The notes under the pieces: model-generated
Databases searched by the model: none
Told to the model about the DNA's origin: nothing
What the model saw: the letters and a program-made list of their open reading frames with translations, nothing else
Shown: positions 38,019 to 50,451 of the stretch, piece by piece
Layout of the letters: each line of letters starts with the position of its first letter
Numbering within the stretch: position 1 is the stretch's first letter
Source of the DNA: Isoetes taiwanensis
Taxonomy: Eukaryota > Streptophyta > Lycopodiopsida > Isoetales > Isoetaceae
DNA: 64,000 nt
Assembly: GCA_021234155.1 (NCBI GenBank)
Contig: JAJEKV010000011.1
Location: 8,415,132 to 8,479,131 of the forward strand
Reading direction: 5' to 3'
Program-made: the position numbers and the translations under genes

Positions 38019-38943
38019 GGCAAGATTAATGGTCTGTTAATGGTAAAACAGAGAAGAAAAGATGCCTTGTTAATGGTAAAGAAAGGCCTATTAATGGTCT
38101 GTTAATGGTTAAAGATAGAAAGGTCTGTGAAGAGAAGATGCCTTGTTCTTGAACTCATGACTAATAATCTTAGTGCCATTATAGGAAGCGAAAAACTAAA
38201 GCCTCTTTCAAAGACTGTAGACATCCTACTACAAATTGCAAAAACTATGAAGCAGACCTGCATGACTAGCAGACCTGCATGACTAAATGCAAAAAGAACA
38301 TGAATGAATGTGACTTTATTTGGCTTAAAATCTTCTCCCTCATTCGTATCGTTTCATTCTGGCCTGCTGCAGAGACTTCTTCCAGCCAACAAAATATACA
38401 CATTCTTAGCAAACAAGAAATTTAAAACTCAGAAAGTTTTGGCACATCAGCCATTAAAACTCCAACAACAAATTATATTAAAACTCCAACATATAAAGTA
38501 TCATGCTTCATATAAAAAGAGAGAAACAGAGGGCCTTACTGTATCTTCTTGTGCCATTCCAAATGCCGACCAAATGAGATTTACTTAGAGCACTACTGGA
38601 AGAAGTGAATACTGCCAAACCAAATGACCGAATATCGCTGAATCAATACCCGAATGAAGAAGTGAATACTGCAAATCGAGACCGAATCAAGAAGTGAATA
38701 TCGCGAACCGAGACCAAACCGAGGCTGGAAGAGACGCCTAATGCGGATGCTTGAAAGCTCCCAAGAGCTTTTGAATGCCGGCTTCGGTGATACTCGGTGG
38801 TGCTCAAGGACCGCCCGACGGGAGCCCTCGAAGTTTACTCGACCAAAAAAAAAGACAATACCCTAACATTATCTAAAAAATTGGGGGTAGACCATTGCAT
38901 CCTACCCCTAACGTGGGTAGACATTTTTGGACCCTTATGTCAT

Positions 38944-38961
38944 CCGTACGTATACGTACGG
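38944..38961. repeat. Perfect 18-bp palindrome
   Basis: CCGTACGTATACGTACGG reads the same on both strands. It lies about 45 bases beyond the end of the DIRS-like RNase H frame and could belong to the element. Confidence 0.7.
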
Positions 38962-38989
38962 AAATACCTTCAATTAAACCCCCTTCCGT

Positions 38990-41000
38990 ACACGCGCCGC
39001 GTATTTTATACGGTCCCATTGTGTGCACCCGGGCGTGAGCGTGCTCTACAAAGACGAGCATGATGCAATACCGGGGGAATCAAGGCAAAGGAGGGAAAGC
39101 GGTAGTTATTGAACGGGCGCCAATCATAGAACAATGCATCGAGGCGGAATCCGATGAGGGTAACAATCCTTAGTGTTGAAGACTGGCAGCAAGGCATTGG
39201 ATGGGCTAGCAAAACGATCCACATGATGAGGGCCCCAGCGCTCCTCCAAGAGATGAAAAACAGATGGGGGAGAGAAAACTTCGTCAAAGGCCCGAATCTT
39301 CGATAGATAATCAGCCCACTCGTTCTCCAAGCGTGGAACCCACAATGGCTCCAATGAATCCGATCTTTGATAGCAAAAATTAGTACTTCAAGGAGCAACA
39401 AATGAAGGATCGGGAGATCGTGAACCGCCGATACGTAATAGAAAAACACATTTTGGTTATCCCCATGAGCTATCCACGCGAGATGCGGTCGACAAAGGGC
39501 ACAACCGCTGCGGGATCTGAAAAAAAGAGCAAAGAGTTCGCGCCAAGTGGAAGATTGAGGACAGCATCCGGCCGAGAAGACACCGAGAAGGAGAGAGGCG
39601 AGAACCGGGCGTGAAAGCCAGCCACCCCGGCCCTCATCGCTAGCATCAAAACCCAAGGTAGACTTGACTACGCAGTGGGGGCCAAACAGGGGCTCGATCG
39701 AAATGACGTATAACAGTCTCCCACAACCGGATCTCCTGAGACGCAAGAGGCGACAAGAGGAGAGGGGTATCCCAAAGGTCCGCATCGCGCAAATCTGAAT
39801 TGAGGCCCCAAGTCAAGGCAAGACAAAGATGACTGGGACTAGCTGCAGACCGGATAAAACCAAGAAAGCGGGCAATGAGGCGAGGGGTGACATACTGGGA
39901 GGCCAACATACTAGAGCAAAGAGACAAGACCCGCTTCTTCTTGGCTCGAGAAATGCGAAAGAAACCTTCCTGAGCATCTACGATGAAGCCTAAGAAGATT
40001 GTGCGGTGTGAGAGATGAAAACGACACTTCTTCCATGCCAAGAGAAAACCGGCCCACTGCAAATCGGCAATGACGCGAATCTGGAGAGACTCAGGGAGGG
40101 ACTGGCATAAAAACAAGATATCATCGACATAGGGCAAGCAACGGATACCCCGACCACGCCAAAACCGAACTAACTGCCTAACTAACTTGGTAAAGACAAA
40201 AGGAGCGGAAGCAAGACCAAAAGGGAGAACATTAAAGACATAGAATAGACCCTCAAGCTCAAATCCCAAAAAAGTGCGGTGAGGAGGCCAGATAGAGACA
40301 TGGTGATACCCAGACTTAAGGTCGACTGCAAAGAGGAAATCTTTAGATAGACATAAATGTGAAAGCAACTGAAGAGACTCGTACCGGAAGGAGGGGATGG
40401 TCAAGAAGGAGTTCAAACAACGCAAATCAAGGATAAGGCAAAACTTGTTGAGGGCTTTGGGGACGACACCCAAAGGGGAGCAAAAGAACCGGGAGAGGAC
40501 TGGGACGCAAAGACCCGTCGCATAAGAGATCCGGGATAACCGAAAAGAGCAAACTCTAGGTGGGCGGACAGAGAAGAATGGTTCGGGGCGGAGAAAGCAA
40601 CCGATGGACAAGAAGATAACCAAGGGAGGCGATAACCAAACTGAATCCAATGCAAGACTTGCTGCGAGGAACATATAGACTGCCAGAAAGGAAGAGCGGC
40701 CTGGAGACGGTTAAGGACTATAGAAGCAGAAGCCAAATCGTCAGCAGGGGAGGGGTCGATGCCCAGATGAGGAATGACGGTGGTGATAGGAGCACATTCT
40801 TCCTCGACAATCTGGAGGATAGCATCGGGCACTCGAGGAGATAAGGCAATCAATCGAGCATGAAGCTCCCGGAATCTGGACTCCGTCGTACAAAGGAACT
40901 CATACTGATGGCGCGTTGACTCCCTCTTAAAGTTGGGAACCGACACACGAACGTTAACGCGAACTTGGCGCGCAGCACTGATCTGCCATGAACGTAGTGT
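38990..41000 (-). pseudogene. DIRS-like gag-like region, reverse transcriptase and RNase H
   Basis: Minus-strand frames. A 177-codon N-terminal frame (40946-40413; FLCTTESRFRELHARLIAL) overlaps a 342-codon frame (40674-39646) holding the reverse transcriptase: LDLRCLNSFL, LFAVDLKSGYHHVSI, LPFGLASAPFVFTKL and CLPYVDDILFLCQS near 40130. The next frame (39785-39006) gives RNase H with LGFDASDEGRGGWL, STWRELFAL and HGDNQN, then VDRFASPSNALLPVFN in a shifted frame, the DIRS post-RNase H signature. No chromodomain integrase is present. The long RT frame suggests fairly recent activity, though breaks exist at the junctions. The recombinase expected downstream is at 29.6-30.9 kb. Confidence 0.85.
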
Positions 41001-41592
41001 TAGAAGAGAGGGTTGATTGAAGGCTCTGGATCTGCGCCATCCGTGGCGAAAGGGTCCGGCATACTGAGGGCACCATATCCATGGGTCGAGAGGAGGGAAC
41101 CGCTACTTAACTCATGGTGGAAGCAAAGAGTGGCTCAATCCCACAAAGGGGGCCCACAGAGGCAAAAGGAGAACACAGGAGGTGAAGATGCAGGCAAAAG
41201 ACATGAGGAAAAAGCGAGATGGACCAGCCGAGCCAGAGTGAGAAGGTAGGCCCGTGCATCCAATAGAGGAAAAAATTGGGGTGACAGTTCAACAAAGCGC
41301 CAGGGGGTATGCATAGCGCATGGACACCCTCAGAGGCAATCTAAACAAAGAAGGGAGCGAAAGCACGCCCGCATAGGCGGGTGGAAGGGGGCGTTGCATG
41401 GCTTTTAATTCGCTTGGCCCTTTCGAGCCCGCAAAGAAACCCCGAGAAGTGCTAGGAACGCCTTTGATCCGGGCCATAACGCGGGAGATGTCTTGAAAAC
41501 TTTGTTGAACGCAGCGCTTTAGGCAACACGCACTGCACCGGCCAGGATTCCGTGTAGAGCTTTCGAATGTGACAAACTTTAGGAGGTAACAA
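41001..41592 (-). mobile_element. 5' region of the DIRS-like element
   Basis: GC-richer sequence between the terminal repeat and the gag-like frame on the minus strand. Short frames (for example 41477-41289) start but do not continue. It is presumably leader and eroded N-terminal gag. Confidence 0.45.
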
Positions 41593-41746
41593 AACTAGGT
41601 AGAGGAGGATGAAGCTAGGAAAAAAGCTCAAGGAGAACGCCGATAGCCAAAGAGAAGAAAAAATGGACTATAAAAAGGGAAAAATGGGCTGAGGTGGCGT
41701 CCCCATCCAAGGAATGGCGGTTCTATAGCTAGCGCAATAGAACCGC
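41593..41746. repeat. DIRS-like terminal repeat, copy 2
   Basis: Near-identical to 29342-29500, including GGAGAACGCCGATAGCCAAA and AATGGCGGTTCTATAGCTAG, in the same orientation. It lies upstream of the gag-RT genes on the minus strand, so the two repeats bracket gag-RT-RH and the recombinase. Confidence 0.8.
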
Positions 41747-41907
41747 AGCATTGTTTTTATCCTTATATCACATGTTTTCTTACTTAAATGACTTCCACGA
41801 TTTTATGCAAAGAAAATTATCCTATTTATTATTACTATGCTATGCTGATTTGCCCCTTTCTGGCTTTCTCTCTCTAGGGTTTACAATCTCTCTCTAGCCC
41901 CAAAACC

Positions 41908-41933
41908 CCCAAACCCCCAAACCCCCAAAAGGT
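41908..41933. repeat. Short CCCCCAAA tandem
   Basis: Three to four units of AACCCCCA between plant-like AT-rich sequence and the GC-rich region. It differs from the plant telomere unit (CCCTAAA). Confidence 0.7.
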
Positions 41934-41999
41934 GCTCTGACTGCGATTTTGGGTCCCCAAATTGGATTATGAGCACGCTTTTTACAGCCAGAGACCCCA

Positions 42000-43740
42000 T
42001 AGCCTTTGGAAGTCAGGGCACAGAATAATGTTGAGCTAGGCTCCAACATTTGCCTGACATTGCCATAGCCCAACCAACTGCCTCTTGGCCTTGCCTAGTT
42101 CGGCCACAACCACGCCATAGCCCTGCCATAGCTCGCCTTAGCCCCCCGCCGGACATGACAAGCCCACGCCATAGCCTAAACCTTGCTTGACATGCCACAC
42201 CCCGATCATGGCCACGGAAGATGGGCCACGGGAAAACCAAGGCTTAGGGGCCGCCACTAAACGGGCCCCGGATCAGCCATCATGGATGGGAGAGTCATCC
42301 TCCATGAAGAAGGAGGCTCTGCCAAGGCTAAGCCCCCGGGCAAGGCCATATCGAAAGGCAGGATTGATTGCTCGCACCACACATGAACTCCTGCCTCGGG
42401 CAGAGAATTGAAGCCACGCCAAAGCGGGCTGGAGGCTAACAGCGTCGCATTGAGGCTAACAAGGCTCACTGGGCCGGCTGGTATGGCAAGGGAGATGGAG
42501 TCCCGGCATCCCATGAGCTCGTAAAGCAACCGGTGGTCGAAGAACCGCACCACGCCCCGAGACCCGCGACACAAAGACGAAGATGGCCTTGGCTCCGGCA
42601 CATTTCGAACCCAAGAATAAGAGCCAGGCAGAGTCACGACACAAGGCCCGCCAGACTCGCGGTTCATCACTCGACACCATGGCACGAGAGGGAGCGGGCA
42701 ATGCACGACGATGGTTAAAGTGTCTCGGCTTGGTCGAAGAGGTTGAGAAGCCACCACCATGTACCGGCCTTGGAAGCTCTGCCGAGCAAGCCGGAACCCG
42801 GCCGGGTTCTTGAGTCGTCGGGCGGCAAGCCCGGCTTCACGGGCGCCCGTGTGCTGGGGCTCAAGCTGCGCCCTCGCTACTCGAGCTTGGAGCTCCGGGG
42901 GTTGCAGGCAGCCATCCATCCAGGAGGGCGGGGTCTCCCCACAGAGGGTTCATAGTCCATGCTGCGGCGGTCAGCGGGCGAGGGGAGATGGCCAAGCGGC
43001 GGCCGGGCCACGCAGAGGCTGAGCTCCAGGCTTTCTGGGGGCGAGGGGCGGCGGGCCGCTACCCCGCTACCCTCCCGGTATGCGCGGCTTGCGTCGGCGG
43101 CCCGGGACCCACCTGCTTGCTGCCCCGCCTCCAAGCCACCCCGCGCCATCCCGGCCACCACCACCACCACCCGGCCTGGGGCCTCGGCCCGCCCACCTTT
43201 GACGGCAGGGCAGAGAACTCCAAGAGTGCGGACGGAGAGGCCATATCGGTAGTCGAGGCATGTCCGGGGAAGAGGAGGGAGAGTCACCGCCCACAACATC
43301 CGAAACACATACTTTCGATCGGATGACATTCCACAGGGCCTATGCAGCGATTCTGCGGATGTCCCTAATGCGCCGGATTCGCAGTGCGTGATGCGTATTG
43401 CGCCCAGGGCAAGATCTTTGAAGGGGCGTCCACATGCGTGGGACGGGACCTCACACCCCTGCAGGGAGGCACCTGAGGCGGGGAGCTTGTCGGGGTCGAG
43501 ACATCCGCTACCAAGGAGGGATTGGTTGAGGCGGGGATGCACATTTTCCACCCAGCCACACTCTTCTGCTGCGGAGACCCGCAGCCCTGTCCGGCGGTGA
43601 GCGTGGCCCTGCTTCTGCTTCTCCTACCCGCAGTCCCCTTCTCCTGCTCCTACTCTTGCTCCCTCCGATTGCGCCCTCTCAGCCACATCTTTGCCTGCTG
43701 CTCCATCTACTTCTCCTTTCGGCCCTCTGCTTTCGTCCTC
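42000..43740. other. GC-rich region, probably 5' part of the following LINE
   Basis: Long overlapping frames occur on both strands (up to 224 codons on minus), as expected from high GC with few stops. None shows a domain. Position and composition match the LINE endonuclease region starting at 43.78 kb, so it may hold the 5' UTR and ORF1. The Cys/His-rich plus frame at 42988-43326 (VCAACVGG, HPGHHHHH) is a weak ORF1 candidate. Confidence 0.35.
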
Positions 43741-43769
43741 CCCACTCATTTCGGGTGATACCACCTGGG

Positions 43770-46700
43770 CCGACGACAAATAGGAATTGTGCCTCAGGGT
43801 GGTCTCATGGAATTGTCGAGGCTTCCCTTGGCGAAAGAGGGATAGTTTCAACTCGTGGGCCCGATATGGATCTCATCTTTCTCATGGAGACATGGGAGCA
43901 TCAGACGCACAAAGCTACGATCTGTAGGGTTACCAACATTTCTCGATCTTCAATACAGTGTATAGGACGGAGGGGTCATGGTGGGGTTGCTTGCTACTAC
44001 CGGACAACCTTGGCATGATTCTTAAGAGAGATAGACACAACCGGTACTTGTGGGTTCGTGTGCATAATACCGGTGGCAACCCTCTTTTACGGCGCTTTGT
44101 TATTTCCCTCATGAGAGAGCACCTTCTATCGCAGCCACTCCGATGCGGATAGGATGGACCCTTATGTCGATCTATATGATGACATCTGGCCAGCCAAGCT
44201 TGATTGGGTAGAATTAGATCCTTCTTGGGGATTTCAATGCACGGACGGGGAGTAGAGCAGCCCATGAGACTTGACCCCCTCGGCGACGATGTCCTGCGGC
44301 TCATACCTTGCAGAGGCAACCCGCCCGAGGATTAGGATGACAACCAGTCCTTTCGCTTTGCGACGGTTGCTCTGCTATCGCGGTATTTTTGACTTGATAA
44401 TTTGCAATGGCACATCACGGTGGCTCTGCTTCTCACGCGATGCACTGCAGATAGGACAATCGGGGGGAGGGTCTAGTGTGGTGGACTATGTGCTCATAGT
44501 TCGCGCCAAGATATGCATCTCATCGGTGGTTTAGGGTGGGCACCGACGGTTGGGATGAGGAGGTCGACTTCAGATCACCTCCCACTTTATTTGGACATGG
44601 CTTGGCAAGCGCGCGGAACCCCCACTATGCCAGCCCCTCGCCATCCTCGATTCTTGACTGGATTATAAGCGGCGAGAGGATCACGCCGAGAGATGCTCAT
44701 GGGCGCCACCCGGCGATTCTGCGGACCCCCACACTAAAACAGCGAGCAGACCGGTTTGGCGAGCTATTACGGGATCTGCGGACAGGTGTTTTAGGACCCC
44801 CCTCCCGGCGTAGCCTTCGGGGGCAACAACCTTTCTGGCGTAACCGGTGGGTTTGATGCGGTGTAAATAGCATGGCGCGGCTTCAGGTCACATTATCGAT
44901 CGAGGTACCCGGCTTGCGAGGCCACCACCGCGATCTCGTGCCCATCCGAAGAGGAGACAAAGGCGATACCTTGCCGAACACCGGGGGAGATGTTGTACCT
45001 GGCGGACACTCATCCCTCGAACCTTTGGCCGAGGCCAGCCCGGCCTACGGGGATCACACCAGGCGGTGGGGCGGTACTTGCGGCGGCTCTATGACCCACG
45101 GGGTGGCGTGACGCCCATACCCCCAGGGGATGGCCCCCATTGGTTCTACTCGAGGAGGAGGATGTTGTGGGCTGACACTACGGGCGGCTAATGGCAAGGC
45201 GGTGATCTCGACGGTATGCGGGCGAGTTACTCAAATGGGCGGTGGGACCCGGCGGTGCCGATCCTCACTACCCCTGTTCAATAGAGCATTGCGGGGAAGG
45301 TTTCCCAGACAATGGACCACAAGCGGGGTTGTCCCCATTCACAAGGCTGGCGACCCACCTTTGTCCGCCAATTACGGACGATCATGATAAGTTCAAGATT
45401 TGCCAAACTGTTATCTGGCATTCTCGAAAGCAAATAGATTGACCCTGGCTGGAGGCGGCGGATGTGCGAGCCCCCACACAAGAGGCTTTAGACCCCGCCA
45501 CTCAACGATTGACCATATCTTTACACCGACCACCGATTGAAGACAACCAAAACCATCGGCGGGACTTGTATTCTGCTTGTGGACTTCGCGAAGGCTTTTC
45601 GATACGGTCCGGGGAAAAAGGCGTAGGCTGAAGGCTGCGTAATCGGGGCTGGGCTGCTGTGCGAGAATGCCATATACAGGCTGTATGAGAGTTGTTTTGG
45701 CGGGGATCACCGGTTTTAACCAAGCATTCACCAATTAGTATCGTGGTCTGGCGGGGCTGCCCTCTCACCAAAACTTTTTGGCCTCTACATTGACCCGGTT
45801 AGAGCCACGGCTTCGAGCATGGGGGGATGGCATCTGACTTTTGCACCAGGTCATCCACCGGCTCATCTATCGGGCCGATGTTGACCTTCCGGCCCACACC
45901 CGAAGCTATGCGATCTCATCGGATGCCCTAAACACGATACGCCGGATTTCTACGACATGCTGGCGTGAATCTGGCCAAGACCGGGGTGGTTCTCATATCC
46001 TCTTCATGCCACCCCACGCCCCTGCACTCACATATCGAGGACAACTTTGTGGAGGTCCGTCCACCTACAAGTACCTAGGGGTGGAGTTCCTCTCCTTGCT
46101 CTGTTGGGGAGACATCCATCCGCTTATGGGTGCCAGCTGAAAAGCTTTATGCCATGCGAACAACAGTCACCAGGCGAGCTCTATGATTGGGGTCATCAGT
46201 CCACATCTGTTTTGCACCGGGTCGAGCCCTCGTCCTTCAGACGGGTCGAGGTTTGGGGCCCTGGCCGTCTCTTTGGCGACACGGAATGACTTGGAGCAGT
46301 GTGAGGCATTTTTGGCACGGGCACTTGGGGTGAAACCTTTCAGTCCCCCATCGATTTTTTGCTGAAACTGGATTCTTGCCGCCTAACGGCAGCGTTTGAT
46401 AGACACATCGTCTATTTTGAAAGTGGTTAATATGGGTGATACTCGGCTCCCGCACCTGGCTTCTGTGTGGCAATGGGCCCGCAGGCGCCTCGTGGAATTT
46501 GTTGGAGGGTAAGAGATCGCTGGTTCGCCAGATGGAACGTGAGGATAATGATCGTCAGTGTGGACACAGAGGCCGATCGTGACAGCTACCGCTAGAATGC
46601 CGGACACTTGCTTCTTTGGCAAGCTCACGGGACCCGGCTCTGAAAGGGTCAAAACGCCTATTACAAGAAGCACATCAATCAAGATTGGTCCGGGCCCCTT

Positions 46701-46930
46701 GCTCTACCCTCGTTCCCGGCTGCCCCGAAAAGTGCGGACTCATTGCCTCCATTCGGCATACGGGTGCCCACCATCTCCGCGATCGAAAGGTAGGTGGATT
46801 GGAAAGCCCCGCCAGGACAGGCTCTGTCAGTGCTGTCAAACGTGTGCCATTGAGGATGAGTCTCACACTTTCCAGAGTTGCCCGGGATTCAGTCAGATCT
46901 AGGCCAGATACGTTCCCTTAGTACGGCCGG
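43770..46930 (+). mobile_element. GC-rich LINE: endonuclease, reverse transcriptase, zinc knuckle
   Basis: In plus-strand order with frame shifts: the APE-type endonuclease start (RVVSWNCRGFPWRKRDSF at about 43796) and MDLIFLMETWEHQ; a GISMHGRG segment matching the DFNARTG box at about 44230; SDHLP at about 44568; the reverse transcriptase (FPRQWTTSGVVPIHKAGD at 45300, ANYRTI-like, then a KAFDTV-like segment near 45590); YKYLGVEFLS at 46070; and the C-terminal zinc knuckle CQCCQTCAIEDESHTFQSC near 46830. This is LINE ORF2 order. It is much richer in GC than LINE remnants A-D and so is a different subfamily. No ORF is intact. Confidence 0.8.
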
Positions 46931-47430
46931 ACTTGCCCCTACATTTGATGCTGAACACACCGTCAGTACGTGCTCTAGGATCGTACATTCAGGTGGTACT
47001 GGATCTGCGAGCCCACCTTTGCCCCCGCCTGGAGTGTATATATTTGTGTGTTTTTGCATTTCGTATATATTGGAACAGTTTGTCAGCAGGCTGATTGCTG
47101 CCACGGTTTTTCCCTCGAAAACCCTTCGGGACGGGGGTTTTTTAATCGGGTAAAAGCACGCTGTGGTGTTCCAATTCGACTGTCCCCCCTGTCCCCCCAA
47201 ATGTGGCGTTGCATCCGTTATTTAAGAATAGAGTCTCAATTTGTGGGGGAAATTCTAATTTCAAAAACTAAAATTCAAATTTAAATGTCTATTCTTTGGC
47301 CCCTTCCGATTTCTTTGCCACGCCCCCTGTTCTTTGGCTCCCCATTTGCCGCAAGCTCCAATCCATTGTGGATATGGATGTCAAAGAGGTAATCGTCCAC
47401 AAGCGTTAAGCTGCATTTCGCGGGGAGAAA
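46931..47430. other. 3' flank of the GC-rich LINE
   Basis: Contains the probable LINE 3' UTR and then AT-richer sequence. No tail repeat is obvious. No gene seen. Confidence 0.35.
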
Positions 47431-49207
47431 ATGAAGAAGAACCAAGGAACAATAAATGTTGAAGAAAAGAGCGCGGAGGAAAAGAAGAAGAAGAAGAAAA
47501 ATGGAGCTTGCGTAATTGGCGGGGAAGGATCCGGTTCATCAAAGAAGTGCAAGCAGTAAACGCCGTATTGTCCTTAATTTGCTAACGTCTTTCCATGACC
47601 AAAAGAATGGAGGATAGCATGAAGAAAGAAATTTTACTTGAGTTTTTGAGGGATAAAACATTGGAAAAATTCATAGGTGAAGAATTAAAGGATTTGGAAG
47701 CCAAGAGCATCGTTATGAGGAGCCTCACGGGACTCCATGTGATTTAATCAAACTCTCTACCCGATGTGCCGCCTAGCAGCCAAGAATAGTCTGCCTTGCA
47801 ATGTGCGTACCACGCCGTCTGATCAGGAAACAAGTGACAAAATCAGCCAACGAGATCTTGGAAAGGTATTAGGTGTTCACCCAAGAAACCTGCAAAAGAC
47901 AAAGAAAAAGAGGGAAGAGATCGATTACAATGGTGGAAAATGGGTTTCTTACAAGAGGACTAAAAGATTCGGTGCAATTTCAAATGAACATATAGAAAAG
48001 ATTCAAAAATTTTGGATTGAGAACACCAGAGTGTCTCCTAACACAAAGGATGTTAGAACTAGAAGATTGGAGAGAAATGTAAAGAGAAGAACATCGCCCA
48101 CTATCCGGAGGAATCACGAGGTTAGTTTATTTCATTATTCATGTTTTCTTAGTTATAGTGCTTAGTGTGGTGGTGCATGTGGTGGTTATTGTGTTGTCAG
48201 ATGATTGTGGTGTAATCATGCAGCATGTGAATTGTGTGTAGTTGACTCTAGTCCGAAATGCAATATTTAATGTTTGGAATATTATTAGAACATGCGGAAT
48301 TGAGTACTCCTTTATTGGGTGTGTGTCTGGTCTAAAAATATTTGAGAATGATAACTAAGCGATCCTAAGATACAAATTTTTGTTGAATAAAGACAATTTT
48401 TTTTGTCGATTCAAGCACGACTCTCTTTGGAAAGTATAATATATTAAAAAAGGATCTTACAAAATTTGGCTTTACAAAATTTGGCTTTCCATTGAAAGCT
48501 CGTGCAGAGAACTAAATTTACATGCATTTCTAAGCAACATGAAATCTTTGGTATGGTAGCTTCGAACCGGTGCATCAAAATTATTGTTTTACGTACTAAA
48601 GCATCTAAGCTTTTGCGGCAAATCATCCTGAATTTAACGGGATGAGGTTTGCTAGTGCTTTCGCATCCCCGGTGGTAAGAACGCCAACCACCTAATTAAT
48701 TCCCATTGCAGAAGTGAGGCGGACAAGTGACGAAGAACAAATAAACCAACGCCCTTTGTAAAGAAGATGTAACATAAGCTCATGGACCTTGTCTAAGAGC
48801 TCACTTCAATCAATCGACTCCAAGCATAGCCATTGAAGTCCCAAAGATCCGGTCACATTTGTATGCCTTTAGGTTGGATTCGAAATCAGCAAAGAAGGTG
48901 GATTTAGGCATATCCACCTTGAGAGATTGATCACGAGCCCCTCGCTTTTAACATGTGCAGGAATGCCCTCCTCGCTCACCCTACAATAGCCGTGGTGATC
49001 TCGAACATCCCTCCTACCATGTTGCGGAATGAACTTGTTCGAATTGGGAATGAAACGCCAAAAATGGGGCGTGTAGGAGCGAGGATTTAGGACCCGGATC
49101 CTTTTCTAATGATTAGAAGAGGAATGTAATTATTATCGGGGTGTATGAATTTCCAGAAGTGTTTATGAGAGCGAGGGGCAGATTTTTTTATGTCGGTGAA
49201 ATAGGAT

Positions 49208-49245
49208 AAAAGTGGTGTGGTGTGGTGTGGTGTGGTGTGGGGTGC
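49208..49245. repeat. (GGTGT)n tract
   Basis: About six GGTGT units. The complementary ACACC-rich tract begins about 75 bases downstream, so the two could form a long imperfect stem. Confidence 0.85.
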
Positions 49246-49318
49246 GTTATGTCCATGGTGTCATGTGGGTGTGTGCATGTTAATGTATGATATGTGTGGA
49301 TTCAATTTTATTTATTCT

Positions 49319-49612
49319 CCCCCCTCACCCCACCACACCCCATCATCGATCCCACCACCATAGACTACCACCACATCTTTGCGACCACCATATTACCACC
49401 ACATGCACACACATCCCAGCACATCCCACCACATCCCACGCCACACCCCTCCCACCACCACCACCACCACACTCCACCACACCACATCACACCACAATCC
49501 ACAACACCACACCACACCACCAAAGACTACACCCCCACCACACTCCACCACCACCACACCACACCACACACCACCACACACCACCACCACACCCCACCAC
49601 CACACCACATCA
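49319..49612. repeat. CCACA/CCACCA simple-repeat region
   Basis: About 290 bases made almost only of CCACCA, CCACAC and related units. The His/Thr/Pro-rich frames over it are repeat artefacts, apart from the start of the downstream protein block near 49640. Confidence 0.9.
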
Positions 49613-50451
49613 TACCGACACTAGGCAGATCCATTGTGTACATGCATTCAATCCTGAATCTCCATTGCAGTTGCACACGAGGGAACTTTCATGCTTCTAC
49701 AGCTACTGCTTGGATGGCATGTGGGACAGTTGTGTGAACAAGCACTATGTTGATGATTGAAAACTTCAAGTGATTGTACCATCCTCCAATGTGCATGCTG
49801 ACATTGAGGACCGTAAATCCAGCAGGTCCTTGTTCTCCTCCAATCCCACGATGTTAGCAGAGGCACTTAGAGTTGGTGATAATTTTGTTGTCGTTGCTCC
49901 GAAAGGGAATGATGAGGGTTCTGAATTTTGGATTCTGATGTGCACAAAACCAAAATGGATAGTGGAGAAAGACTTCCAACTCAATGGAACATGGTACCTC
50001 GCCGGTGATAGTGTCATAGAAGGTATGTATTACAAGAAGGGCGCCAATCTATGATCTTTTTGTGCAAAAAAGGCGCCTTTAGGCATAGTATTCACAACAC
50101 GGATCATTGCAATGGACTTCACATGCCACCAACTAAACGTCAAAAAAGGATGTATATAGGCTGGATCCTTTAGATGAGGAGAAAATTTTACTGAATTTAC
50201 CCGAAGTTCTTTCTGATGATGATGAAATATAAAATCATTCTGTAGTTTTCAAAACTCATGTGAAGTTTTGTGCTTCAGCTGTGAAAATGAGTTTGTCTTG
50301 ATTTCTTTTGAAGATTTGAATTCTTCTGAAACACTTGATTCCTTTGTTTGTGAGATGAATTGAATATGAATTTTCATTGAAATGAATCGAGGTTACAATA
50401 ACACATTAGAGTTTTTTTGGGATCACTTATTGTCCCAACCTCGATGCCAAG

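Larger units (their letters stand above)
47431..50160 (+). pseudogene. Decayed DNA-transposon-like gene with simple-repeat core
   Basis: Blocks in order: a Lys-rich frame (47431-47559); MEDSMKKEILLEFLRDKT (47606-47746); and a 133-codon frame (47764-48165) with LGKVLGVHPRNLQKTKKKRE and KFWIENTRVSPNTKDVRTRR. After a 1.5-kb gap come CLDGMWDSCVNKHYVDD and DNFVVVAPKGNDEGSEFWIL, then GDSVIEGMYYKKG (49640-50054). I recall moss and relative transposon proteins with the LGVHxRNLQ, WWxxETRVSPNxKDV and GDxVIxGxYY blocks. The central, presumably catalytic, part is missing; the gap holds degenerate sequence and CCACA/GGTGT repeats. It is not functional. Confidence 0.5.

Noticed and set aside
41908-41933. 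Interstitial telomere repeat
   Set aside because: The unit is CCCCCAAA-like with only three to four copies, not the plant CCCTAAA.
42257-43551. Long minus-strand frames (220 and 224 codons)
   Set aside because: High GC removes stops; overlapping frames of similar length exist on both strands and no domain is visible.
49287-49624. His/Thr/Pro-rich frames and a Val/Gly-rich antisense frame
   Set aside because: Produced by CCACCA-type simple repeats in all frames.
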